From Aphidius gifuensis (Eukaryota > Arthropoda > Insecta > Hymenoptera > Braconidae): 64,000 nucleotides of DNA. The number at the start of each line of letters is the position of its first letter. The first letter of the stretch is position 1. A model generated the notes under the pieces. That model did no database searches and had not been told where the DNA came from. It was given only the letters and a program-made list of their open reading frames with translations. Where the stretch lies: assembly GCF_014905175.1 (NCBI RefSeq), contig NC_057788.1:11415446-11479445 (forward strand), written 5' to 3'. Shown piece after piece: positions 36,010-47,950 of the stretch. Both the position numbers and the translations under genes were made by a program.

Positions 36010-36915
36010 TACCTGAAAGAAATATTATTAAGATGTGGCAAGTATTTAGAAGAATTGTCTCTCTCAGATGTTTGTGATTCAAGTATTTTGCCATTTGTTG
36101 GTAATCATTGTAAAAATTTAACAATCTTGGAATGTAAATTTGATGATAATTCCTTAATTGATAATGCTCATCACTTTGTTCAAGCATTTACACAGCTGGA
36201 TAAATTAAAATGCATTAAAGTAACGGTGGATCACAATTACTCGAATGAGGTAATTAATCTTTCTGCAATAATTAATAGTCTTCCAAAAGAAATTAATGAA
36301 ATTCATTTATTTTCTAAGTCTCTTCAGGACCGGAAACAAAATATTTTTATGGTAATTTGTTATTAAATACCAACTAGTTGTTCATCACTAGAGACAAACA
36401 ATAATATTAATTAAATGAGTATAAATTATTTGAATAAATTTTGTTATTTTTAGAGTGTTGAAAAATTTAAAAATCTTCAAAAATTAACATCAGCTGGCTT
36501 CTGTCTAGACAACATAAATATTCAAGAAATAGCAGACATAACAACACTCGTTCATCTTAACATTGCACTATATAATAATCATATACACAGAAACTTTTCT
36601 CTCTTTAATAAACTAATCAATTTGGAATATATCGACCTGACGATGAAAATAACTGGATATATATATATGGGAAGAAATGATTAACTTCTCTACAAAGTTA
36701 CTCGATACTATTTTTAGTACATGCATGCAAAAATCTAAAACATCTTGATATTCCACGAAGTCCTTATGATATAGCTGAAATTCCCCTCAACAAATGGATT
36801 AACTTTCAAAACTTGGAATATCTTGGTTTTTTTCGTAATATGATGCCTGACTTAGCCAATACAATCGTTGAATATTGCAAGAATTTAAAACATTTGAGAT
36901 TACATTATTTTTATG
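36010..36915 (+). pseudogene. F-box/LRR pseudogene, LRR part (copy a)
   Basis: This continues the F-box part at 30795-31110 past the palindrome. Exon 36010-36351 (YLKEILLRCGKYLEELSLSD...) ends in a gtaatt donor; the next exon starts at 36454. The leucine-rich repeats follow the copy at 56504-58131 closely. A frameshift and stop occur near 36680 and another slip near 36725. The frame then resumes with CKNLKHLDIP and is cut at about 36915 by repeat sequence, losing the C-terminal half. F-box/LRR family; non-functional here. Confidence 0.7.
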
Positions 36916-37175
36916 CACAGTAAAAAATAGTTGGTAAAATTAACAAATTCAGTTTGTTAATTTAGGTCCACCAACAAAACGTTTGTTAATTTAACAAACA
37001 TTTTATTTGTTAAATTAGGTCTACAAATAATTGTTCGTCAATTTTACAAATATTTGTTTGTAAAATGACATTTACAAACAGCTGTTTGTTAATTTTACAA
37101 ATTTCTGTTTGTAAAACGAAATTTACAAACAGCTGTTTGTTAATTTAACAAATACTTTTTGTTAAATTTTTTTTT
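36911..37175. mobile_element. element of TTTGTTAAATTTACAAAC words
   Basis: It begins near the acagtaaaaaat junction with the LRR pseudogene. It has about eight diverged copies of a self-complementary tttgttaatttwacaaa word, ending in a T-run near 37170. No coding content. 37176-37540 shows nothing recognisable. Confidence 0.45.
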
Positions 37176-37539
37176 TTTGTACAAGCAAAAAAATAAATGT
37201 ATATTCATTTATATAATATTTTTTTATACGTAAATTTTATTATTTTTCATATAACCAAACAATGAAATGATTCACTCAGTACATATGAATATTTATAAAA
37301 TCATTATTTTATTAATTACAAAATTTACAAAAAATAATCTGTTACAATTACTAATTTTTTATCTATATATAGACTCGTTTATATTCGAACTGTTTGTATG
37401 AGGTAGATTGATAACTTCATGTATACATCATTCAAAAGTATTTTCTACAATGTATCCTAAGCATGATGGTGAAATACTTTCTGTCTTCCAACTTTGACAA
37501 ATGATATAAAACTTCAAATTATTTACTTTCACTCGATAA

Positions 37540-37775
37540 TATCATTTTGAAGTGAATCACGTGAAAATCATGAAGCAACGCGCATTATTTCACAGGATTG
37601 TTCACGTGAAAAAGCCAGGGTCAAGAATCCAATTGTAAACCCGAGAAAATCACGTGGTTATACTTAATATTTCGTTGTATGTCCCTGTGAAAACTACGTT
37701 GTAGGTCAACGGTTCCGCCACTTCAGCATTCCCACGTGATATTCCGGTAAAAATTCTTTCCGTGTATAACCAAAG
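37540..37775. repeat. CACGTGAAAA-type repeat element, partial
   Basis: cacgtgaaaat and its complement recur several times, as in the elements ending at 43495 and 47328. The boundaries are unclear. Confidence 0.35.
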
Positions 37776-37815
37776 AATATATTTTTTAACATTTATTATT
37801 CAGTAATCAGTACTA

Positions 37816-38134
37816 CCCTGGTGGAAATATTTTTCCGGCATTACTCCGGCTTTCTCTGGTGTTACTCCGTTTTTGGCCCATTTCCTGAGAAATTATTCTG
37901 GCATAAAATTGATGACGGAGAAAATACTCCGGCATAAGATCGATAACAGCGAAAATACTCCGTCAAGAGATCAATGCTGGAGTTTTTTCTCCTTCACTTA
38001 TCTCATGCCGGAATAATTTTTCCGGTAATAATTTCATGTCGACAAAATTATTCCAGCATCAATGTAATTTCTCCGGCAATGGGCCAAATATGAAGTAATG
38101 CCAGAGTATTGCCGGAGAAATTTTTCCACTAGGG
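37816..38134. mobile_element. palindromic CCGGAGAAAT element, both ends present
   Basis: It starts ccctggtggaaatatttttc and ends gaaatttttccactaggg. The interior consists of ttctccggcat / atgccggagtaat words in both orientations. One of the best-defined members of the shared-terminus group. Confidence 0.6.
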
Positions 38135-38413
38135 TACTTAGGTATTGAATAATTTTCGTGTTAATAAAAACTATTGGGTGTATTGTTGAGTACTGAGATT
38201 TCAGTTTTTTCCATGGTTAAAATTACTACTTAGGTAGTTTTTCAACGATAAAAACAAAATCTATTTAACGTCCTTGGTTGATATCGATCAACAATATTAA
38301 TCAAATCGATAATCGGATCCATGAAAATTTCGGGGTAATACCAATATGGGACCATAAAGGTCGAATAATATAAAGGCAATATGCAAGATAAAAATCGAAA
38401 TCTCATGGTCTTA

Positions 38414-38680
38414 ATGGGTGGAACTGGATGTGGAAAGTTTCAAGGTTGAATTCTTATTGCCGTAGAAAATGTAATAATTTGCCAAACATTTGAAAAATGC
38501 AAGTTGCTTATGCTCGATGAAATACATGAGAGATCTATTGAAAATGATGATGACACATTAATGCATACTTACTTGAAATTGATAAAAGTCAATTTTCAAA
38601 AACCATTTTGATGAGTGCAACAGCCGATATTCTGCATTATAAAAATTATCTTGGAAATATCGAGTACATATAAATATCGA
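38414..38680 (+). pseudogene. DExH-box RNA helicase relic
   Basis: Motif I (MGGTGCGK, 38414-38437) is followed by a stop. Motif II with its tail, MLDEIHERS (38510-38536), is in the same frame only about 24 codons on, where about 100 are usual, so the stretch between is deleted. Motif III (MSATAD, from 38611) lies in another frame, then a HYKNYLGN-like segment. These are the N-terminal RecA-domain motifs of DEAH-type helicases; DEIHER is seen in the DHX/TDRD9-spindle-E group. No introns are visible. A decayed copy or processed pseudogene, not functional. The parent gene within the family is uncertain. Confidence 0.6.
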
Positions 38681-39399
38681 AAAAAAACCAAATAATATTA
38701 AAATCTACATCATTATTTTAAATTAATTTAAAAAAAAAAACAATCAAATAACACACCCACATTTATTAAAACTATTAGTTCAACGTATTTACACTACTCG
38801 TAAAGATCCATCCAGGTTAATAATAGTACATATAAAATTGTCCATAACTAAATTTTTAAATTTCAATATTCAAAAATTCTTCCAAACATACGTCTGCTCA
38901 CAGGGAATGTGAACAGGATTATTTTCAAATTTTTTCATAATAATTTTGGACGAAAAAAATAAATAAAATGTGCCCATCCGTCTCGTATTTTTACAAACAA
39001 TAAGATGTACTTGAAACATAAAAAAAAATACGAAATTTTCATTTTTTTTGCTAAAAAAATGTGAACAAACTGACATGAAATAAGATCGGAGAAATTGCGG
39101 AAAATTTCTTCGCTGTTTTTACCGTGATAGTTTGAAATCGGAGGAAAGACAGCAAAATCAAATCAAGAGGCACGGTAGTGCCTTTAGTCAAGTATGAGAA
39201 AGAAATATATATGTGTTGATGGGAATATGTGTGAGATGAGATTAACTACTACTACCGTGCCTTATTATATTTTGTCCCCTTCTGTCTCTAATCTTTTAGA
39301 AATTTAATTAAAATATGATAGAGTTGAATGAGGATGCTGAGGTTTGGTAATGATCCCATAAATCGATGTCGAGCCTTTTTTTTTTAAAAAAAATCAGAT

Positions 39400-40169
39400 T
39401 TGATTTCGAAAGAATTTCTCCGCGGTAAAATTATTTTTTTCACATGTTTATCCGCGTGTTTTTTTTCGCGGAGAAATATTTCCGAACGTTCCCTTACCCA
39501 AGTTGATTCGGAGAAACGACGGAAAAATTTCTCCTCGTCGTTGATTTTAGAAAAAATTTATCAGCAGTAAAATTATTTTTTCACACGGTTGGAGAAATGG
39601 CGGACAAATCTCTCCACCCTTTCTCCAACTTTTTCCACTATTTGTTCAATTTTTTTCTGACTTTTTCAATTTTCAATTTTTCCAAAAAAATGACTAATTA
39701 CTAATTGTTACATAACACAAAGCATGATGTTGTTTTTTTTTTCGAAAAAAATTAAAATTCAAAGACAGTTTTTTTCAAAAAAGTTGATATACCTGAGGTA
39801 CTTGGCCTACAAAACTCCCGTGATCGTTCCATCAAATTGATGAATGTAGGGAAATGAGTGGGAAAGTTTATCCTCGTCGTTAATTTTCACACGTTTCTCC
39901 GCGTATTTTTATCGCGGAGAAATATTTCCGAACGTTTTTCCACCCAAGTCAATTCGGAGAAAATTCGTAAAAAATTTCTCCGTGGTAAAATTATTTCTTT
40001 ACATGTTTCTCCGCGTATTTTTATTGTGGAGAAATATTTCCGAACTTTACCCAATTCGATTTTGAGTAAATTCGGAAAAAAATTTTGATACCTTTCTTCG
40101 CTCATTTTTCTGCATAGATCAATTTGGGAGAAATTCGGAGAAATCGCGGAGAAATATTTTTACCAGGGA
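39400..40169. mobile_element. GGAGAAATT-type element inserted in AAA-ATPase-like gene
   Basis: The right end ttttaccaggg (40159-40169) abuts coding sequence of the pseudogene to its right. The interior has ttctccgcgtatttttat words several times and a block shared, inverted, with 26240-26340. The left end is uncertain (about 39400). 38700-39400 is otherwise without recognisable features. Confidence 0.5.
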
Positions 40170-41345
40170 TTCCTCGACTATATCTCTCAAGTTGTCTTTT
40201 GACAAAACTTTTTGAATTCCCTGTTCTACTTCAGTATTTGGATAACCGAGGGTATATGTTGGCCGTACATCAATTTCAGAATAGTTTTTGATTGTCAGGC
40301 AACCGCTAAAATAAAAATAACTTAAAACATCAATTTCGCCGTTAGTTTCATAAGACAATAAATTATCTTTGCTGATTGTGAAAGACGATTCTCGGTAAAT
40401 TTCTAGTTAAATACTTCGTTAAGGATGATTGTGAACCCGATTGCAACTAAAAGTTTTCTAATGATCCGCTTTCCATATATTTTACAATGCACCACGGATT
40501 GTACATAGCGATTGATGAAGAACTGAATCTATAACCGTTATATTTATTTTTCAGTTGATCCATGAGTTTATCAACGCTTATTTTATGTAACCTGGCTAGA
40601 AAACAAAGTCTCTGTTTGAAGACATTCAATATTTCTTGGTTTGTAAAGCCGCAAATGGAATTGAATGCAGTACGAAAAGTAAGATTATTCGAAGTGTTAA
40701 ATTCCGATAGAAGACCTGTTAAATAACATGGCATAATACTTAGAATCAAAGCGGTTTTGATTTTCAGATTATCTTTTAAGACAATAACAAACGTTTTCAA
40801 AACTGTTGATCTCATGGTTCTGATTTCAGTTGAATCTATATTAATTAATGGATAATCTAGTTCATCACCAAAAATAACAACGTTGTTACTGTATGTTTGC
40901 TCCAATCTTATTATAAGTGCATCAAAAATGCCAGTAGGCGAAGCATTTTCTTTCACCATTTCAGATAAATAAACTTCATGTTCTGAATTATGTTGAACAA
41001 TCATTTTTGTTATGGAGTCTTGAAATATTTTTTGACAATTTTTTTTATCAGCAGGTACCTGCACGTTTTGAAAATTTAAATAGATAACTGGATATCTCTT
41101 CCAGCTATAACAATTTTCTTTTTGTCCAATATGTAGATTTCTGAACGGTTTTGGATCTCCTTTACAAATTTTTCGAGTTATTTGCAATAAAAAGGTTTTG
41201 CCAAATCTTCGAGGTCTCCAAATATAAAATATTCTGTCAGAGAATTCTAATAAACGTTGAATATATTCACTTTTATTTACGTAATTTGGTGACTAAAGAA
41301 ATTTTATAAAATCCATATGCTGAGTGTCTATCTGAAATAAGAATT
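40170..41345 (-). pseudogene. AAA-ATPase-like domain gene (PF09820 type), disrupted
   Basis: Read downward from about 41340. MDFIKFL is followed by a TAG (41293-41295), then SPNYVNKSEYIQRLLEF, a Walker-A-like WRPRRFGKTFLL, KRYPVIYLNF, a Walker-B-like VVIFGDELDYP (family norm is DEYDKP), ICGFTNQEI and YNGYRFSS...NPW. A second TAG is at 40447-40449. A frameshift near 40370 leads to LSYFYFSGCLTIK and YTLGYPNTEVEQ, and the frame is then cut at 40169 by a palindromic element. The order fits the predicted AAA-ATPase family often fused to a PD-(D/E)XK nuclease domain, common in bacteria and patchy in eukaryotes. The nuclease part is missing. Confidence 0.65.
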
Positions 41346-41481
41346 TACATTTTCTAAATGAGATTTAAAAGTAATAATTATAACATCAAAACGAAAATTC
41401 TCAAATTGGACGTAGGTAAATTCAGATTGAACCTCCTGCCCCCCCCCCCGTTGTGAGGGTCACGGTTTATGCCAGTTTTGG

Positions 41482-42572
41482 CTACACTGAGAGAAATTTT
41501 AACTAAAAATTAAAATCATGGTTGGATAGAAATTACTATAGTACTTTGTAATTTTTGTTTTAATTCTGGGACTGGCCGCGAGAGTCGGAATTCTACAATA
41601 AAATTATGTAAAATGTGTAAAATGTCAAAAAATTGTTGGGTTACTTCAAGCCTCTATACATCGTTATCTATTGCAGATGGACATGGGGTTGAGTGAAGTT
41701 TATTATTGAAAATTCAATTCTAAACAATTTATAAAGAATTACTTTTTTTGATTAATCTCTTAGATAATGAGTTATGAGTCAATTAAAATAAAGACATACA
41801 TGTTTTGTGAAAACAATAAAAATTATTATATGGTTGAATAAAAAATACTGCACAATTTAATAAATATTCTTATATATATAATAAAAATTATCATGTAGAC
41901 ATATAAAAGTTAGCATAGACTTAAATATTTTTTACTATATAGCTTTGTAAAAATTCTGTTTGTGGGACGAAATGACACAAAGATGGCCGACCGATTGAAC
42001 AAATGATTGAACTGTCATGTAATTTCAAGCATTTCTACAGCCTTATCTGTTGAAGCTAGGTATGGGGTTAAGCGAGGTTTATTGTTGGTTATTTATTTCT
42101 AAACAATTTATCAAGAATAACTTTTTTCTATTTAACAATTAGTTTTCGAGTTTTGAGCGTGTAAACAGAAAAGAAAAAATGTTGCCGGGAATTGATTGCT
42201 ATTCTCCGTGAATCTAGCACAAACTGCCCAACTTAACACAAAAAATGTCCAACTTTTAAATAAAATTTGTAATAAAATTTAGTAAATTCTAAAACCGGTA
42301 GTGGGTAAATTCTCAGTCTGCTAGATTTTACTTGTGAGTGTCGTGAATTTAGTCATTTTTTTAAACAGAAATTACAATAAAATTGTGTAAATTTTATGGC
42401 TTAGTAGTGTATATAGTCAATGGCCAGATTTTTTACATAATTTTATTGTAAAAATTATCTATCAATATACGAATAATTCTTATAAATGACGGGGGAACGC
42501 AGTTTTTACTATTTATTTTATATTTTTTTCTTTTACGTTTGTAATTCTTAGTTAATATTTCTCTCAGTGTAG
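41482..42572. mobile_element. 1.1-kb palindromic element, ends ctacactgagagaaatt
   Basis: The left end ctacactgagagaaatttta and right end aatatttctctcagtgtag are inverted. The interior has repeated attacaataaaattgtgtaaa-type words. A possible 5-bp ttttg duplication flanks it. No coding frame. Confidence 0.55.
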
Positions 42573-42594
42573 TTTTGCCAACAAAAATATAGCT

Positions 42595-42860
42595 AAGGAA
42601 TTAATGTTGCCAAGAAATTATGTTTCAAAGGAAATAATATCTTGGCAACATTAATTCCTTAGCTACATCTTTTCCTTAGCTACTGCTTTTCCTTGGACCT
42701 TTTTATTTTTGAAAAATAAAATGACATGTATTTTATTTATTGAATAACTAAAAATGCCTAAGAAAAGCAGTAGCTAAGGAATTAATGTAGCCAAAAAAAT
42801 TATGTGGTAAGCAACATTAATTCCTTAGCAACATCTTTTCTTCAACTAGTGCTTTTCCTT
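42595..42860. repeat. palindromes of gctaaggaattaatgttgcc
   Basis: The 20-base word occurs at least four times in alternating orientation, forming two hairpins (about 42595-42665 and 42770-42835). Confidence 0.5.
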
Positions 42861-42934
42861 AGTATTTTATTTATTTATTTAACAATTAAAGTTAATGCAA
42901 TTTTTTCAAATAAATTTAAATGTCTGAGGACAAA

Positions 42935-43495
42935 CATGACGGTGCAAGCACGTGAAAATAAATCAAACTACAAAACAAAAATGTTTTGATTTATTTTCAC
43001 GGGATAACCACGTAGTTTTCGAGTTCCCCCTTTTTCGTTTATTTTTTTTCATTTTTATGATTTAATTTCACGGGATAAGCACGTAGTTCTCGAGTTTCTT
43101 CTTTTCTTTGTTTATTTTTTTTTATTTTCACGTGATCTTCACGTGAAAAATAATCTGTTATGTAGAAAAATTCCATGTGTTATATCGTCGAATTAAATCA
43201 GTCCCACAAATTCCACGTGCATCCGTGAATATTACTGTGTATTACTCATTTTTTCACGGGTTACAACGTGAATATACCGTTGTCTACCGGAATAATTTAC
43301 GAAAATTCTATTGATATATACGGTAAATACCGTATCTGGTAAGACCCTGGAATATTCACGGGGTTGTTCTGTAAAGTCCACTCAAAATCACGTATAACTT
43401 ACATTATAAATACTGAAGAATCACGGGAATGACCTTAGAGCGTATTTTTTTGGTATTACCCCGTAAAAGTCACGTTTTAATTCTCTCAGTGCAGA
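42935..43495. mobile_element. CACGTGAAAATAA-rich element, right end ctctcagtgc
   Basis: Made of cacgtgaaaataa / ttcacgggataac words. The right terminus, ttttaattctctcagtgc, matches the ends at 41482 and 47328. It lies directly upstream of transposon ORF sequence that starts at about 43490. Confidence 0.45.
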
Positions 43496-45051
43496 TGACA
43501 AAATAGCTGTGGTCTTGTATTTACTGCCATTTATTATTCCGAGGGACTAGTGGTCTTCGATATTGAGCGATATACCGGAGACACGAGTATCTACTCGGTA
43601 TACCGAGTACCCAACTATTCGGTATTTTTTTCCCCCGATATACCGGTACTCGGTATATTTTTGGCCAATATCGGACGCGAGTACTTTGACCGGTGGCGAC
43701 CTCAAAGTGAACTTAAATTATTATTATTTTTATTTTTCTAATAGCGCCATTTTTAGAGGATTTACGTTGCCACTGGTTGCCACATATAAAACAACCTTTA
43801 TTTGCAGTTGACGTGATGGCGTCTATTTTTGCACAACATTGTGACAACAACAAATTGACATTTGACAATATTAATTATATTTATTTCATTGAGACCAAAC
43901 AACTAACTAAAAAATAAATATATGAAATGTTTATGCAATATTAACATTATATTTAACAAGTTTTATATAATATTAATAATTATCAAAGAATTAAAAATTA
44001 TCTGTTTGACTTGACTATAAATATATGTATTAATTTTATTTTTATTGCATGTATTATAATTATTATTGTTAATAATAATTAATTATTACACGCAAATTTT
44101 GTACTGACTGATAAATTATAAAAAAATTAAAGAATGTCTTACAATATTTAGCAAAAAAATACTAGTTGAATTCTTTAAAAAAAAAAAAAAAACAAAGTAC
44201 TCGATAGTCGATATACCGGTAGTTTTTTGAGCCGATATACCGAGTACCCGGTATTCCCACGAAACTATTCGATTCATTTTATACCGAGTACTTTTGTTGA
44301 ATATCGAAGACCACTACGAGGGACAGAAATCTGAAAAGAACACGTGCATCTGCCCGAAATAGCAGTACTACTAGTGAGGCCTCAACTTCTGATTCTCAGA
44401 GCCGAACAGCTCTAACTGTATCTGATCGCCGAGAATCATTTTTCATCCACGTCAAGGTAATAGCAATTGCTTTTTTAATCTTACTATTTCAGACGTACAT
44501 ATTATTCTAAATTTAACCATCGAAATTATTCCTGACTACTTGATTATATACAATAACATACTTTTTTTGTTGATTTTTTGACGATCAGTTTATGAGTGTG
44601 GCATTGATATCTAGGTTTAAAACATATATTTCTTTGATATTTTCGATAAGATAAGCAGTATTATTTATCATTGTTTTTTTATCCATTACAGGATGCAGCA
44701 GCAATTGATCCAGCTGTAAATTCTCTTGAAGAAAAACTACTTGCAGCAAAATTGACATTTCAGCCAATCCCTCTATTTGTAGGACCTTTAGAACACCTTG
44801 AAGCAACATATGTTGTAGTTAATGAGACCAAGTACCAGGTTGATTCAGCTTTACACGCTTTGAATTTATGCTTACAAGCTTTTTATTCATTAGATTGCAA
44901 ATATCCAGATCGTGCCAAGTCTCTCTGGCAGTTTATTCAAATTGTTGGATTTCAAATCAACGTTAAAGAACGTTGCAGCCAAGCACTTCATGCATTAAGT
45001 GGTGACATTGAAAAAAAAATTTTATTGAACACTGCTGCTCATGCTGAATGA
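43490..45051 (+). pseudogene. transposable-element ORF1, interrupted by a MITE
   Basis: Coding blocks 43490-43547 and 44325-44458 are separated by a 769-bp MITE; without it the reading frame is continuous. A gtaata donor follows VK, then an intron to 44691 and a last exon 44692-45051 reading DAAAIDPAVNSLEEKLL to a TGA. The downstream part (LEATYVVVNETKYQVDSA, CKYPDRAKSLWQFIQ) has the form of a conserved protein found with the zinc-finger partner at 45227 in many insect repeats. I do not know its biochemical role. The start is lost under the element ending at 43495. Confidence 0.5.
43548..44316. mobile_element. hAT-type MITE with perfect 8-bp target duplication
   Basis: Terminal inverted repeats TAGTGGTCTTCGATATT / AATATCGAAGACCACTA start with the YARNG pattern of hAT elements. 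CGAGGGAC is duplicated at 43540-43547 and 44317-44324. The ends contain ggtataccgagta words repeated in both orientations; the centre is AT-rich without a transposase. It is inserted in a coding exon of transposon ORF1. A sister element with the same ends is at 58751-59341. Confidence 0.85.
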
Positions 45052-45226
45052 TAGCAGTTTTTTTTTATAACCAGTTAATGTATCATTATTATTATTCTTA
45101 TTATTATTATTTTTGTATGTAATTTATTATTACTACTATCACTACTATTGTTATTATCATCTTTTTATACTTATTGTTGCTGACAATTAACACTTAAATA
45201 TATTGGTTTAATCATTTATTTTCAAA

Positions 45227-46988
45227 ATGTTTAAATGTTTTGAATGCGATTTTTTAACGATCAATCAAAAAGATTACATTGGGCATACACGTATTAGCCA
45301 TAAGTATTTAACATCTTTCACATGTGGTTACAAAGCAAGTTCTGTTGATTCTGTCTGCGCAAAAACTTTTCGTTCCTCGAAATATTTACGTGAACATGTT
45401 AATCGACATACATTTAAAATTCGTACACTACTTCCAACTCAGAAGCCAGAAGTTCCTAAAAACTCTCAAATGTCAACTAATATTCCGTTAGAAAATTTGA
45501 ATACCACGATTGATTCTGCGATTTCCCAAGTTCCAATGAAATGTATTTCTCCAGTAAAACAGACCGTAGACTTTTCGGAAAATCTCGACGAGAATCCTTC
45601 GGTCCCTGGGTGTTCGAAAGAGAAACCACAGACCGAAGAATTTTTGGAAAATCTCGACGAGAATCCTCCGGTACCTGGGTGCTCGAAAGAAGAACCACAG
45701 ATTATTTCTGATAGATTTAACGATTCAGATAAGATTGACCCTCACATTATGTTTGCTTCAAAACTCCATAGTTTTCCAGATATGTCGCGAGCTCGTGTTA
45801 CAGAAATAATAAATGATGTCGACGTACTATTTAAATTTACTATTGATAAAATTTCAAAAGATGTTCAAGACGCAATTGCTTCTTGTCATGATAAAGATAG
45901 TACTTCCAAGCGTGTAAATCAAATTTTTGAAGATAATCGATCAAAATTAGAAGATATAAAAACAGAATGGCTCTGCTTTAAGAAATTCGAAAGTCTGCAA
46001 ACATTTATACGGCCAGAACATTATAACTTGGGACACCGATCAGACTATATTCAGGAAGAACAAGTTAAAGTTATGAAAATGGTGCTGGTTTCAGCGCGAT
46101 TCGTTCCACTGCGACATGTTTTAAAAAAATTCTTTGAAATTCCAGGGTATTTGGATGATACTCTTCGTTACGTAAATTCTCTCCGTAATAATGAAAATGT
46201 CGTTTCTAATATCATCCAATGTCGGTTATGGAAAGATATTAGTCGGAAGTTTGGCGATAAAACTGCATTTCCTTTGTATTTATACTACGATGACTATGAA
46301 AGCAATAATCCACTAGGAAGTCACAACGGTCTTTCAAAATGTGGTGCTGTTTATGTGTCAATTGCTTGTCATCCACCAATATTAGCGTCAAAGTTAGAAA
46401 ATATTTTTTTATTCATTTTGTTTAACACCCTTGATCGTGTCGTTTATAAAAATCCTGTCGTTTTTTCGAAAGCTATCAATGAATTGAATTTTTTAGAGCA
46501 AGAAGGCTCTCAAAAAGAAGAAGGCATTGAGGTTGATCTTCCAGTTGGTAAAAAAAAATTTTTTTTTAAATTGATATTAGTTTTAGGGGACATCAATTGT
46601 TCGGATTTATTGATAATTTTAAGGCCACTTTTTTTTGTAGATTTTGTCATATCATGCAAAAAAATATTCAACACATTTTTTATGAACGTGACTGCCAAAT
46701 GCGAACAAAAACAAGTTACGACAATGATTTATTAATAAATAATTTTAAAGAAACTAGTATTGTAGAAGGGTGCGTATTTCATGATCTTGAAGATTTTCAT
46801 GTCTTGAAAAATGTCGTTGTTGACGTAATGCATGACATGAGGGTATCTGTCAATATAAATTGGGAATTATTTTGCATCACTTTATTAAAGTCGAAAGAAT
46901 ATTAACTTTAAATGAGTTAAATGCTTATGTTAAAGGGTTCAATTATGGCAAAACTAAAAATAAACGAACACAAATTTTAGATAAATAA
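45227..46988 (+). pseudogene. transposable-element ORF2 with C2H2 finger, frameshifted
   Basis: It opens at ATG 45227 with a C2H2 zinc finger (CFECDF...GHTRISH, residues 4-25) and a second degenerate finger. A 25-residue duplication (NLDENP.VPGCSKE, 45583-45704) follows. The core then has FPLYLYYDDYESNNPLGSH (about 46270) and a long helical stretch. A frameshift near 46595 moves to IDNFKATFFCRFC and CVFHDLEDFHV...VDVMHD (about 46820). A further slip near 46838 leads to GICQYKLGIILHHFI, ending with a TAA at 46986-46988. These motifs mark a protein family carried by transposons across animals; I cannot name the superfamily with certainty. It partners the ORF at 43490-45051. Confidence 0.55.
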
Positions 46989-46989
46989 C

Positions 46990-47328
46990 AACGAAATAAA
47001 GTAGAAAAATTAACGTTGTATCTCGTGAAAGTCACTTTGTTTATAAAGTCAAAACAAAATTTGTTTTTTAATTTAACGTGACACGTAGAAATTTTCACGG
47101 GATACCCCGTGAAAACTACGACATTGTACTCAAGAAATAAACTCATCTTTTTAATGTAACTATCCCGTGAATTCTTCGTTGTTGTCCTGTTAAGTGTTAA
47201 GTTTACATACTGTCACGAGATTATTAAGTTGTAGACGTTAGAGCACTTTCTGGTGGTGTTACCCCGTGGGCCGTGATTATAAAGTTATTTTCAATAATAT
47301 TTCACGTTTTAATTCTCTCAGTGTGCCT
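46990..47328. mobile_element. element with right end ttctctcagtg, CACGGGATA words
   Basis: Cacgtgaaa / ttcacgggata words in both orientations, ending ttttaattctctcagtgtg. It begins at the end of transposon ORF2. Its left end is not clearly resolved. Confidence 0.4.
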
Positions 47329-47389
47329 GTATAACGCTCCATTTAATGTTTGCACGGAGTATTTTTGTTTTGTCCATTGTAAAACAAAA

Positions 47390-47950
47390 GCGATTTAGTC
47401 TTCTTGGTTTTGCAAATCCCACTCGAACATAACCCTAATTCAACGGTTTTAACAGGGTTCTAATTTGGTTGAGTAATCTATTCGGTTTGAATTCCGTTGG
47501 GATGACCGAATTCAAACGTTTCGGGAAAATCCAAGTTTGTTTTCGGTTCATTCTCGGTTAAATTGGGGTTGTCGGTTTAACTTGGGTTCGATTTGCGCAG
47601 CTTTCAACTGTGAATATTGTTCGTTTTCGGTTTAAGTACGGTTCAGGAGTTCTGCTAGGGTATCCTTGCCTAAGCCATTTGTCAATAGCTTTCACTTTAT
47701 TTAAATAAATTAAAAGCTATTTAGGGGCGGTTTTATAGTCCATAGTTAAGTTAAAAGACCTGATGTAAAATATATGTCTTTAATACTGAAATTTTATTTG
47801 GGAAAAACCAGGTGGGGTCAAGTTTAAAATTTTTTTTTTCAATAGTTCAGACTTAATTACATACGTCAAAAATATATTTCCTTCTTGTCTTTCTGGTATC
47901 ACATCTTAATTAATATACTCACAATTAGTGACAATTTCGAATACTTGACA
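47390..47950. repeat. diverged repeats: aaccggttt-type block and IR copy
   Basis: 47390-47670 is rich in cggtttaa / ttcggttcat words like the ends of the 19023-21407 element. 47740-47950 resembles 16640-16960 (ggtggggtcaagttt, cttaattacatacgtcaaaa). No gene seen. Confidence 0.4.

Noticed and set aside
45477..45698. Minus-strand 73-codon frame
   Set aside because: It is antisense to the duplicated segment of transposon ORF2.
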